This document shows positions 47,572 through 55,851 of a stretch of DNA of 64,000 nucleotides, piece after piece. The first letter of the stretch is position 1, and each line of letters opens with the position of its first letter. Position numbers and translations under genes: made by a program. The DNA is from Lihuaxuella thermophila (GTDB lineage Bacteria > Bacillota > Bacilli > Thermoactinomycetales > Thermoactinomycetaceae): positions 1-64,000 of the forward strand of contig NZ_FOCQ01000017.1 of the NCBI RefSeq assembly GCF_900110165.1. The letters run 5' to 3'. A model generated the notes under the pieces. That model ran no database searches. It was not told where the DNA came from and saw only the letters and a list, made by a program, of their open reading frames with translations.

Positions 47572-50500
47572 ATGACCGTTCCTATGAAAAACCACTTGGG
47601 CCGCTTTCAACATCTCACAGCCGATGAACATGACAGCTGCGGTATTATCGCTGTGATCGAAAAAGACGGCACCCCGAAGCGCCAAAATATGTTGGATACG
47701 ATTGAAGCGCTGATCAAAATGGAGCATCGTTCGGGATTTATCAACGGTGAAGGGGACGGTTGCGGAATCCTGACGGATCTCCCCCGTGAGCTGTGGGCAG
47801 AAACATTGTCCCGTGAAGGTGTTTCCGCTGAGTTGGCTTTTGATCCCCGCTTTGTTGTCGCTCATGTGTTTTTGCCGAAACGAAATTCCGAAGCAGCGGA
47901 TAGAGTCAAGGCTGAGATCATCACCTGTTTCAAGAAAAACGGGCTGCAAGTATTATGTGAAAAGCTTGACCAGGTAAACAGTTCCGTGCTTGGTAAAAAC
48001 GGCCGGGCCGATGAACCCCACTTCTGGCAGGTCGCCTGTTTGGCCGACACGGCCGAAGATTTACCAAGGCGTTTATTCGATATGGTCGTTGAAGTGGAAA
48101 AACGGTTTCCGGTACAGATCGCATCTTTTTCTGATCGGACCGCCGTATACAAACTGATGGGAGCCGCCAACCTGTTGCCAAAGTATTTCCGCGATTTGAA
48201 TCACCCCGCATTTCAATCGCTGGTCACCATTGGACATAACCGTTACTCGACCAATACCCTGTCCAACTTTTTCCGTGTCCAGCCTTTCTCGTTGTTGGGG
48301 CATAACGGGGAAATCAACACGATACGCAAATTGCGTGACGAAGCGGAAATGATCGGCGTCCCGCTTGCGGAAGGCAGCAGCGACTCACAAGATTTGAACC
48401 GGCTGATCGAAACCTTGATTCATCATTATGGCTTCAGCTTGTTTGAAGCGATTGAAATCGTCTTTCCGCCTATTATTCATGAAATCAAGCACCTTCCTGC
48501 GGAACTCCGGGACCTCTATATGTATTACCGGCAAACATGGGGACCATTTGCCCAGGGGCCTGCCGGAATCGTCTCCCGCTACGGGGATGAGTGCGCCTTC
48601 AGCGTAGATGCATTGGGACTCCGCCCTCTGTGGATGGTGGAAAGCGAACGCGCTCTCTTCTTCTCATCCGAACAGGGAATTTTGCCCGTTCATGAAATGG
48701 TGAGCGAACCCAAGCCACTGGCGCCGGGAGAGACGATCGGTGTGCAGCTCCTCCCTCACGCCCGGGTGCTCGCCCACCACGAACTGCAACAACTGGTTCT
48801 GGAAAGGACGCGTGAGCGCACCTGCTTCAGCGATTACCGGAAATATTTGTCCACCCCCAAAGGATGCGGCGTGCCGGGGGTCAAAACCGAACCGGCCACA
48901 GACCAGGCCTATGCCGCTTTTGGCTGGGAACGGGAACAAGTTCAGATGGTAGAGCAAATGGCGGATACAGGCGCCGATCCCATCCGTTCGCTCGGGCATG
49001 ACGGTCCGTTGGCCGCTCTCGCCAAAGTGCGGCAAAATATTTCCGATTACATCAAAGAAAGCGTCGCTGTTGTCACAAACCCGGCAATTGACCGCGAACG
49101 GGAAATGGAGCATTTCTCCACACGCGTGGTGATCGGGAAGCGTCCGGCCCCTGGTGAGGCGACCGACCCGGATCCGCTGCGGGTGGAACTCCCTTCCCCC
49201 ATTCTGGTCGAAGGCCATCTGGCCCCCGATGTTTGCGCGGAATTCTCCACCCTGTCGCTGGAGGAGCTGATCCAGCTCTATGCCGAACAAGGTTTAGTCA
49301 CCCGGCTGTCCCTCTCATGTGCAAGAGGCATCCGGTGGGCTGACGCTCTTGACGAGCTGCAAGCCAAAGCCGTGGAAGCCGTGAAAAACGGAAAGGTCCT
49401 GCTGTTGCTGGACGACTCCGAGTGTCACCAAAACGACCGGCTCTATCTCGATCCGCATCTGGCCATTTCCATGGTGGACCAGGGACTGAAAAAGGCGTCC
49501 TTCTCCAGTGGACAAAACCTGCGCCGCCAGGCGAGCATCGTGGTGCGCTCAGGGGCCATGCGAAACCTGCACGATCTCGCCGTCGCAGTGGGACTTGGAG
49601 CCGATGCCGTTTCCCCTTATCTGATGTTTGGCACGATCGTGGAAAAGGAGAACAAAACCGCCGTCAACCTGTACGCTGCCATCAATAAAGGGCTGGAAAA
49701 AATCATTTCCACGATCGGGATCCATGAACTGCGAGGCTATGCCCGCCTGTTTTCCTCAATCGGCCTCAGCCCGGAAGTGGCTGATGTATTGGGAATTGTC
49801 AACTACTGCGGCTCCGAAAAGGCGGGCTTGTCATGGGAGCACCTTGAAAAAGATGCGGAAGAGCGTTATCGGGATTTTTCAGATTCCAAAGCCAAACCGG
49901 CCCGCCTCTTTCATCTCTGGCCGCGGATTTGGAAGTCGATCGGGCAAGTGGCGGCCGGCTCGATCCGTTACGAAGAGTTCGCCGAGAAATTGGACAGTCT
50001 CGAAAAGGAAAACCCGGTCAGCATCCGCCATGTAGCCGATCTGCGATTGGACGACCGCTCTGAGATCGATCCATCCGAAGTTGATTTGCGTGTGGGAGAT
50101 CACGACCTGCCGATGGTGATCAGTTCCATGTCGTTCGGATCGCAAAATGAAGTGGCCTTCAGGGCGTATGCGGAAGCGGCGGATCGCCTCAATATGATCA
50201 GCCTGAACGGCGAAGGCGGCGAAATAAAGGATATGCTTGGCAAATACCCGAGAACCCGCGGACATCAAGTGGCTTCCGGCCGTTTCGGAGTCAATGTGGA
50301 ACTGGCCAACTCGGCCAACATTCTGGAAATCAAAATTGGCCAAGGGGCCAAGCCGGGCGAAGGGGGCCATCTGCCCGGCAAAAAAGTTTCCCCTAAAGTG
50401 GCGGCAGCGAGAAATGCGACTCCCGGCAGCGATTTGATTTCGCCATCCAATAACCATGATATTTACTCGATCGAAGACCTGGCGCAGATCATCACGGAAT

Positions 50501-52074
50501 TGAAAACGGCCAACAACCGGGCCAAAGTGATCGTCAAAGTGCCTGTCGTTCCCAACATCGGGACCATCGCGGTCGGCATCGCCAAAGCGGGGGCGGACAT
50601 CATCACCTTGAGCGGATTTGACGGCGGAACCGGCGCAGCGCGCATCCATGCCCTCCAGCATGTCGGCCTGCCAGCGGAAATCGGGGTAAAAGCGGCTCAT
50701 AACGCTCTGATCGAGGCAGGCATCCGCCATCAGGTGGAGCTCTGGGCAGACGGCGGGGTGAGAAGCAGTCTCGACGTGGTAAAGCTGATGCTGCTCGGGG
50801 CCAACCGGGTCGGTTTTGGAACCCTGGCTATGCTCGCAATCGGCTGTACCACCTGCCGCGGGTGCCATCTGGATACCTGTCACGTCGGAATCGCGACGCA
50901 GATCGAATCGGTGGAGGAAGCGGAAGAGCACGGTTTACGCCGCTTCGTGCCCCGCGATTTCGATCTGGCTGTCGATGGCTTGATGCGGCTCTTTACCGCC
51001 TTCGGCGAAGAGATCAAACGACTCACCGCCAAACTGGGCTTCACACGTGCGCAAGACCTTGTCGGCCGTTCCGATCTCCTTGTACAAACGAGGGAACTGG
51101 AGAAATTGGACCTGACCGACCTGCTGCGCGTCACCTCGGCAGACTGGGCGCAAGTGCCGGTTGAAGCCTCGCAAGAAGCGTATTCCACTCCCGTTCTGGT
51201 GGCCGCCGGAGCTGAACACGCCACGGACACGTTCAGCTTTAACCAGCCGGTTTCCCGGTCGTATTCAGGCATCAACAGCGCCAACCGCGTCATGTTGAGC
51301 GATATCTCCGGCGCCCGGGTGCGGAACCGCCTCGATGGCAGCTACCGCTCATTACCGGAAATGAACTTTTCGATCACGGAAGGTTCTGTACCGGGTAACG
51401 GGTTTGCCGCTTTCCATGCCGACGGCATCCACGTAACCGTTCATGGCGGAGCGCAGGACGGTGTCGGAAAAACAGCCTTTGGCGGACGGGTCGCCATCCT
51501 CAAGTCGCCAGGCAGAAACAGACAATTCATCAACGGTTCAGTTGGAAAAGGATTCTGCTACGGCGCGCAAAAAGGGCTGTTCATCGTTCAAGGCAATGCG
51601 GATTCCCGCGCGGGAATCCGTCTCTCCGGAGCCGACGTGATCATTGCCGGCGAAATAACAGAGCCGCTCTGCGACGAACTGGGCATGATTGCCAACCGGG
51701 CCAATATCAAAGGTTTTGCCTTTGAATATATGACAGACGGCCGTGCCGTTGTCCTCGGAGATCCCGGCCCGTGGATTTGTTCCGGCATGACGGGCGGTGT
51801 CGTCTACCTGCGGCTGCAACCCGACATGGGTCTGGATGAAGCGGCCATCATGCGCCGGATCGCCAAGGCAGCAAAAGTATCGCTGGAGCCGCTGGACCAA
51901 AAAGGCGTTCAGGACCTGAACGAGTTGCTCGGCGCTTACCTGCAGGAGCTGATTCGTTCCGGCCAGTTGGAAGAAGCGGATAAGGTGGAAAAACTCTTGC
52001 AACATCCGGATCAACATTTTATCCAGATCATCCCGAACAAACAACAGGCCGATCAATCCATCGCCACCGAATAA
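47572..52074 (+). CDS. gltB: Glutamate synthase, large subunit
   Basis: A 1500-residue enzyme that makes two glutamates from glutamine and 2-oxoglutarate. A 22-residue propeptide precedes C23 (EHDSCGIIAVIEKDG), the N-terminal nucleophile of the glutaminase domain (to about 410). A linking domain follows. The FMN/2-oxoglutarate barrel (about 800-1200) has GQGAKPGEGGHLPGKKV, and CTTCRGCHLDTCHVG supplies the C-x5-C-x4-C ligands of the [3Fe-4S] cluster with an extra cysteine between. The C-terminal beta-helix (GNGFAAFHADG on) is complete. The small subunit gltD is not next to it, and the sequence looks divergent from the main Bacillus GltA in its first 450 residues. Confidence 0.92.
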   Translation: MTVPMKNHLGRFQHLTADEHDSCGIIAVIEKDGTPKRQNMLDTIEALIKMEHRSGFINGEGDGCGILTDLPRELWAETLSREGVSAELAFDPRFVVAHVFLPKRNSEAADRVKAEIITCFKKNGLQVLCEKLDQVNSSVLGKNGRADEPHFWQVACLADTAEDLPRRLFDMVVEVEKRFPVQIASFSDRTAVYKLMGAANLLPKYFRDLNHPAFQSLVTIGHNRYSTNTLSNFFRVQPFSLLGHNGEINTIRKLRDEAEMIGVPLAEGSSDSQDLNRLIETLIHHYGFSLFEAIEIVFPPIIHEIKHLPAELRDLYMYYRQTWGPFAQGPAGIVSRYGDECAFSVDALGLRPLWMVESERALFFSSEQGILPVHEMVSEPKPLAPGETIGVQLLPHARVLAHHELQQLVLERTRERTCFSDYRKYLSTPKGCGVPGVKTEPATDQAYAAFGWEREQVQMVEQMADTGADPIRSLGHDGPLAALAKVRQNISDYIKESVAVVTNPAIDREREMEHFSTRVVIGKRPAPGEATDPDPLRVELPSPILVEGHLAPDVCAEFSTLSLEELIQLYAEQGLVTRLSLSCARGIRWADALDELQAKAVEAVKNGKVLLLLDDSECHQNDRLYLDPHLAISMVDQGLKKASFSSGQNLRRQASIVVRSGAMRNLHDLAVAVGLGADAVSPYLMFGTIVEKENKTAVNLYAAINKGLEKIISTIGIHELRGYARLFSSIGLSPEVADVLGIVNYCGSEKAGLSWEHLEKDAEERYRDFSDSKAKPARLFHLWPRIWKSIGQVAAGSIRYEEFAEKLDSLEKENPVSIRHVADLRLDDRSEIDPSEVDLRVGDHDLPMVISSMSFGSQNEVAFRAYAEAADRLNMISLNGEGGEIKDMLGKYPRTRGHQVASGRFGVNVELANSANILEIKIGQGAKPGEGGHLPGKKVSPKVAAARNATPGSDLISPSNNHDIYSIEDLAQIITELKTANNRAKVIVKVPVVPNIGTIAVGIAKAGADIITLSGFDGGTGAARIHALQHVGLPAEIGVKAAHNALIEAGIRHQVELWADGGVRSSLDVVKLMLLGANRVGFGTLAMLAIGCTTCRGCHLDTCHVGIATQIESVEEAEEHGLRRFVPRDFDLAVDGLMRLFTAFGEEIKRLTAKLGFTRAQDLVGRSDLLVQTRELEKLDLTDLLRVTSADWAQVPVEASQEAYSTPVLVAAGAEHATDTFSFNQPVSRSYSGINSANRVMLSDISGARVRNRLDGSYRSLPEMNFSITEGSVPGNGFAAFHADGIHVTVHGGAQDGVGKTAFGGRVAILKSPGRNRQFINGSVGKGFCYGAQKGLFIVQGNADSRAGIRLSGADVIIAGEITEPLCDELGMIANRANIKGFAFEYMTDGRAVVLGDPGPWICSGMTGGVVYLRLQPDMGLDEAAIMRRIAKAAKVSLEPLDQKGVQDLNELLGAYLQELIRSGQLEEADKVEKLLQHPDQHFIQIIPNKQQADQSIATE

Positions 52075-52079
52075 TGTTA

Positions 52080-52121
52080 GCCGAATCCCTCTTCTCACTC
52101 AAAGAAGGGGGATTCTTTTTA
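52080..52121 (+). terminator. Intrinsic terminator after gltB
   Basis: GAATCCCTCTTCT pairs with AGAAGGGGGATTC, followed by TTTTTAT, just after the stop codon. Confidence 0.85.
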
Positions 52122-52492
52122 TACGAAAATGACAAAATCCGTATTTTCATCCATGGTGATGGACGTCAGGCCATGACGGATCTTGTGGATGTGTGATGAT
52201 TAAGTAAGAGTTTTTGTGATTGTGCTTCGGGGCGGTCGGCCGTGTTGGGCTCCGTGCTCTATAGGCCGGCAGAGAAATAAAAAACTGTCCGCTCCGGACT
52301 CTCACTACGGGCGCGGATCAAACTCGCTGTCACTAAGGACATGTGATCCCCTCCCCTCCGTTTGAGGCCTCCGCTGAATACAGCCTCAAAGGCACTTCGG
52401 CCAATCATGGCCTCCCTGCACGATTTTACCTTTCTCTTTCAGTGATGTATCAAGTCAGCCCGATTTCTCAGCCGGATCGACGAGTAAGCGAA

Positions 52493-52556
52493 GGAATTTG
52501 TTTTCCGGTGGAGCGACTCTGCCACAGCACCCACGCGGAGACGGAAAACAAATTCC
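52493..52556. repeat. Perfect 15-bp inverted repeat with a 34-base loop
   Basis: GGAATTTGTTTTCCG (52493-52507) and CGGAAAACAAATTCC (52542-52556) are exact complements. The loop contains smaller GTGG/CCAC pairings. There is no T tract on either strand, so it is not an ordinary terminator. It could be the folded core of an RNA, or terminal repeats of a tiny non-autonomous element. Confidence 0.6.
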
Positions 52557-52628
52557 GGAGCGGGCTTAAATCCAAGGTGGTGACAAGCTGCCATTTCCGT
52601 TTTTACGGGAAGACAATCCAACATAAAC

Positions 52629-52660
52629 GTTGACGTTAACGTAAACTTTATTTATGCTAG
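52629..52660 (+). promoter_or_regulatory. MerR-type promoter/operator of the merR-MFS pair
   Basis: TTGACG (52630-52635) and TGCTAG (52655-52660) are separated by 19 bp, the long spacer typical of MerR-activated promoters. The spacer overlaps the dyad GTTGACGTTAACGTAAAC (52629-52646), centred on the palindrome ACGTTAACGT. This fits autoregulation by the following MerR gene. Confidence 0.6.
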
Positions 52661-52686
52661 AGATGAAGTACAGGAGGGGACAGGAT

Positions 52687-53097
52687 TTGAAATGGTACAA
52701 GATTGATGAAGTAGCCAGGGAGACAGGGCTGACCAAACGCACTCTCCGCTTTTATGAAGAAATCGGCCTGATCAAACCCCCGGAGCGGAGTGAAGGAAAG
52801 TTCCGCCTGTATTCGGAAGAGGATATCAACCAGATTCACAATGTCATACTGGCAAGAGAGGTACTGGGTTTCTCCCTGCAAGAGCTGCAACAATTTCTGG
52901 CTTTAAAAGAGACGATCCGGAAACATACCGAAAGCAAGGATGAAATCCCTCCGGGTCAATTGACTGAGATCGCCCGCAGTCTGGAAGAACAAATCCTTAT
53001 GCTGGAAAAAAAAATCAATCGAATGCAGTCGTTTAAAAATGAGCTGAACGAGCTGTTAACCCATTTACATGAAACGATCCCAACAAAGGAGGAATAA
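52687..53097 (+). CDS. MerR-family transcriptional regulator
   Basis: A 136-residue regulator. YKIDEVARETGLTKRTLRFYEEIGLIKP is the winged helix-turn-helix, EGKFRLYSEEDINQI the wing, and residues about 75-125 a long dimerisation coiled coil (ARSLEEQILMLEKKINRMQ). No metal-binding cysteines are present, so a drug or electrophile ligand is more likely than a metal. A TTG start at 52687 follows AGGAGGGGACAGG. The stop lies three bases before the MFS gene, so they are one operon. Confidence 0.9.
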   Translation: MKWYKIDEVARETGLTKRTLRFYEEIGLIKPPERSEGKFRLYSEEDINQIHNVILAREVLGFSLQELQQFLALKETIRKHTESKDEIPPGQLTEIARSLEEQILMLEKKINRMQSFKNELNELLTHLHETIPTKEE

Positions 53098-53100
53098 CCC

Positions 53101-54255
53101 ATGACGGATCAGGTCATGCGCCGGGGCCGCAACATCACGGTTTTTGCCACATTTTTGGCGTTCATGGGCATCGGTGTCGTCGATCCCATCCTGCCCGTGA
53201 TTTCAGAACAGATCGGCGCCTCTCACTGGGAAGTGGAGATGCTTTTTACGGCCTATATATTCACGATGGCCCTGATGATGATTCCGTCCGGACTGGCCGC
53301 CGTAAAATTTGGCGACAAAAAATTGATGGTGGCCGGTTTGGGGATTGTGACCGTATTCGCCCTTCTGTGCGGGAGTTCTGATACCATCTTCCAGCTCTCC
53401 CTGTTCCGTTCGGGTTGGGGACTTGGCAACTCCATGTTTTTCTCCACAACCATGACCCTGCTGATCGCCCTCTCGGGTGAAGTGAGTCAAGCGGTCGGTC
53501 TGTACGAGGCCGCAATCGGGCTTGGAATGGCCGGCGGGCCGCTGGTCGGCGGCATTTTGGGAGGTTTCTCCTGGCGATATCCCTTTTTTGCCACCGGTCT
53601 TTTGATCTTCACGGCTTTTCTGCTGGTGATCTTCCTGGTTCCCCGTCCGGAAAAAAAAATACAGCGGAAAACGGCGGGATGGAGAGAGCTGGTGCATCTG
53701 CTTTCTTACCGTCCCTTTTTGCAAGGGGCTGTCTCTTCCATGCTTTACTTTTATGGATTCTTTGTCGTTCTGGCCTATTCCCCGCTGGTCATCCATTTAA
53801 CCGCGATCCAGATCGGATTGGTGTTCTTTGGTTGGGGACTTCTGCTCGCCTACGGTTCGGCGGTTCTGTCGCATCGCCTGGAGAAAGCATATCCGCCCAA
53901 AACCCTGATTCCTTACGGACTGTTGGCATTTGCCGTCTTACTTGTGCTGTTTTTCCTGATTTCTGTCATCTGGGTGCAAATCACATTAATCGTCCTGTCC
54001 GGTTTGATTTCCGGGTTGAATAACGCGCTGTTTACCAGCTACATGATGGAGGTATCCCCCTATGACCGCGGAGTCACCTCCGGGGTATATAATTTTGTGC
54101 GCTGGATCGGCGCGGCCGTCGCTCCGATCCTGTCGGGATTGATCGGTCATGCCCTGTCACCGCACATGCCCTTTCTCATTGCCGCTGTAGTGGGACTGTT
54201 CGCCTTTCTGTTCATCCTGATTCCCGTCAAACAGCCCGCTTCTGAGCTGAAATAA
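53101..54255 (+). CDS. DHA1-like multidrug MFS transporter under MerR control
   Basis: A 384-residue, 12-segment MFS exporter. VFATFLAFMGIGVVDPILPVI starts TM1, SGLAAVKFGDKK is motif A, and LGMAGGPLVGGILGGFSWRYPFF is motif C with the usual antiporter glycine pattern. The second half has PYDRGVTSGVYNFVRWIGAAVAPIL. This resembles the Bacilli drug exporters that share an operon with a MerR regulator. The substrate is not visible. AAAGGAGGAA precedes the ATG at 53101. Confidence 0.9.
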   Translation: MTDQVMRRGRNITVFATFLAFMGIGVVDPILPVISEQIGASHWEVEMLFTAYIFTMALMMIPSGLAAVKFGDKKLMVAGLGIVTVFALLCGSSDTIFQLSLFRSGWGLGNSMFFSTTMTLLIALSGEVSQAVGLYEAAIGLGMAGGPLVGGILGGFSWRYPFFATGLLIFTAFLLVIFLVPRPEKKIQRKTAGWRELVHLLSYRPFLQGAVSSMLYFYGFFVVLAYSPLVIHLTAIQIGLVFFGWGLLLAYGSAVLSHRLEKAYPPKTLIPYGLLAFAVLLVLFFLISVIWVQITLIVLSGLISGLNNALFTSYMMEVSPYDRGVTSGVYNFVRWIGAAVAPILSGLIGHALSPHMPFLIAAVVGLFAFLFILIPVKQPASELK

Positions 54256-54307
54256 CAGATTGAAGCCAAACACTTCCCCCTTCCAAATTTGAGCTGACTT
54301 CTACTGG

Positions 54308-54374
54308 AATGACCCCATAAGCTTCCGTACGAACGATCAAGTATAAGGGAAGGAAGCTTATGGGGTCATTTTTA
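54308..54374. terminator. Long bidirectional terminator
   Basis: AATGACCCCATAAGCTTCC (54308-54326) is the exact complement of GGAAGCTTATGGGGTCATT (54352-54370), a 19-bp stem with a 25-base loop followed by TTTT. It separates the convergent MFS and DUF2306 genes. Confidence 0.85.
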
Positions 54375-54438
54375 TGATTGTTGGCGGGATGGCCCGGAGC
54401 TTGCCCAAACGGATCCTCTCCCGGTTCGTTGATTACGT

Positions 54439-55086
54439 TTATGAAGGAGAGCTGTTCGTCTGCTTTTTGAGGATCAGCCATTCGGCAAATAACAGATTGA
54501 GAAGCAGACCGATCCAGATATTCACTTCCAATATGGTGGATATCATTTGTTCCCGTCCGCCGGCAAGTGTAAAGCCGTGGAAGCTTACATAAGCCAATAT
54601 ACAAACAGGAACGATGAGACGTGCGGTGATGGCTGCTAATGTAACGGCATAATTTCTGATCATCCAGATCCTGTGTTCTTCATAACGCTTTTTTAGAATC
54701 AGACGATACCCTTTCCATCCGGTAAATAACCATAACAATCCTAATGTCAGAAAAGCCATGGCTTTAACAAAACTATCCGCATATATCGTGATGACCAGAG
54801 CGATCATTCCGCTTAGAAATACGCTGACAAAATAGATTCTTCCAAGGGATCGGTGCATATGGGGATATTGGATCCGAACACGTTCGATCAATTGTACGAA
54901 ACCGGTGATGAGTGCGATAAATGCCAGGAAGATATGAGTAACCAGCAAAGGATAGTGCAGAGAAAAAGATGGATTTAACTGTATTCTGCTCTTTGAGGGA
55001 TCTAAAGTGACATATGGGGATATGATGAAAATCCCGACACCCAGACAGATCATGACTAAGAAATACCAACTCATTTTCTTCTTCAT
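54439..55086 (-). CDS. DUF2306 family membrane protein
   Basis: A 215-residue membrane protein with about six hydrophobic segments. THIFLAFIALITGFVQLIERVR followed by PHMHRSLGRIYFVSV and KRYEEHRIWMIRNYAVTLAAITARL is the conserved pattern of DUF2306, including histidines in adjacent helices that could bind haem or metal. The function is unknown. GGAGAA precedes the ATG. It lies 72 bp downstream of the response regulator on the same strand and may be part of that operon. Confidence 0.85.
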   Translation of the reverse strand: MKKKMSWYFLVMICLGVGIFIISPYVTLDPSKSRIQLNPSFSLHYPLLVTHIFLAFIALITGFVQLIERVRIQYPHMHRSLGRIYFVSVFLSGMIALVITIYADSFVKAMAFLTLGLLWLFTGWKGYRLILKKRYEEHRIWMIRNYAVTLAAITARLIVPVCILAYVSFHGFTLAGGREQMISTILEVNIWIGLLLNLLFAEWLILKKQTNSSPS

Positions 55087-55158
55087 GATTATAAATATTC
55101 TCCTTTTACCATGGATAACCGACTAAACGCCTTCCAATATTCATTGAAAGACGACTGC

Positions 55159-55851
55159 CTAAACATTGAACCGATAACCAACGCCCCAGATCGTTTCAAT
55201 ATATTGGGGATTAGACGGATCAACCTCGATTTTTTCCCTTAATTTCCTGATATGAACGGTTACTGTAGCCACATCGCCGGCAGCATCCATTCCCCATATG
55301 CGTTCAAATAAATGTTCCTTGCTAAAGACCCGATTGGGATTTTTAGCCAAAAAGTACAGTAAATCAAATTCCTTGGAGGTAATCTTTACTTCTCTGTCAT
55401 TGACATAAACTCTGCGTGAAGCTACATCAATGAAAATTCCCCTGATCCGGAGGCCTTCATTTTTCTTCTGCTCTGTAACACCTGTTAACCGCTCATATCG
55501 TGTAAGGTGGGCTTTCACTCTTGCCACTAACTCGCTTGGACTGAACGGCTTGACAATATAATCATCCGCCCCCAGACCCAGTCCCCTGATTTTATCGATC
55601 TCTTCTTTTTTGGCGGTGACCAGCAGAATGGGGATGTTTTTTTGGCTGCGCACTTGTCTGCATATTTCAAAACCGTCCATTTCCGGAAGCATGACATCCA
55701 AAATGATTAAATCATAGGGAGTTTGAAGCGCCTGCTGCAACCCTCTTTTCCCTGAGCATTCAATATCCACACGAAAACCGTTAACCTCCAAATAATCCCT
55801 TTGGAGCTCTGCAATACTGGGTTCATCTTCAATAATCAGAATCTTTTTCAT
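55159..55851 (-). CDS. OmpR/PhoB-family response regulator
   Basis: A 230-residue response regulator. The receiver domain has the acidic pair in IIEDEPS, the phosphorylated Asp in LIILDVMLPEMDGFE, the Thr/Ala switch LLVTAKKEE and the lysine in YIVKPFSPSEL. The C-terminal winged helix ends TVHIRKLREKI...IETIWGVGYRF. ATG at 55851 follows AAGGGTGTC; it overlaps the kinase gene end by 23 bp, so the pair is coupled. The likely targets are the ABC transporter genes just upstream in the same operon and cell-envelope genes. Confidence 0.93.
   Translation of the reverse strand: MKKILIIEDEPSIAELQRDYLEVNGFRVDIECSGKRGLQQALQTPYDLIILDVMLPEMDGFEICRQVRSQKNIPILLVTAKKEEIDKIRGLGLGADDYIVKPFSPSELVARVKAHLTRYERLTGVTEQKKNEGLRIRGIFIDVASRRVYVNDREVKITSKEFDLLYFLAKNPNRVFSKEHLFERIWGMDAAGDVATVTVHIRKLREKIEVDPSNPQYIETIWGVGYRFNV

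Larger units (their letters stand above)
52122..52686. other. Gene-poor interval rich in inverted repeats between gltB and the MerR gene
   Basis: About 560 bp, unusually GC-rich with several hairpins. Besides the 15-bp palindrome at 52493-52556, the minus strand has a terminator-like stem followed by TTTTTT near 52280-52320 and a 49-codon frame (52259-52408) beginning MIGRSAFEAVFSGG with GGGAGG close upstream. I cannot show that this frame is a gene. A decayed gene or an RNA element is likely. Confidence 0.4.

Noticed and set aside
49879-50931. Long minus-strand frame opposite gltB
   Set aside because: A shadow of the GC-rich coding sequence of glutamate synthase, with no translation signal.
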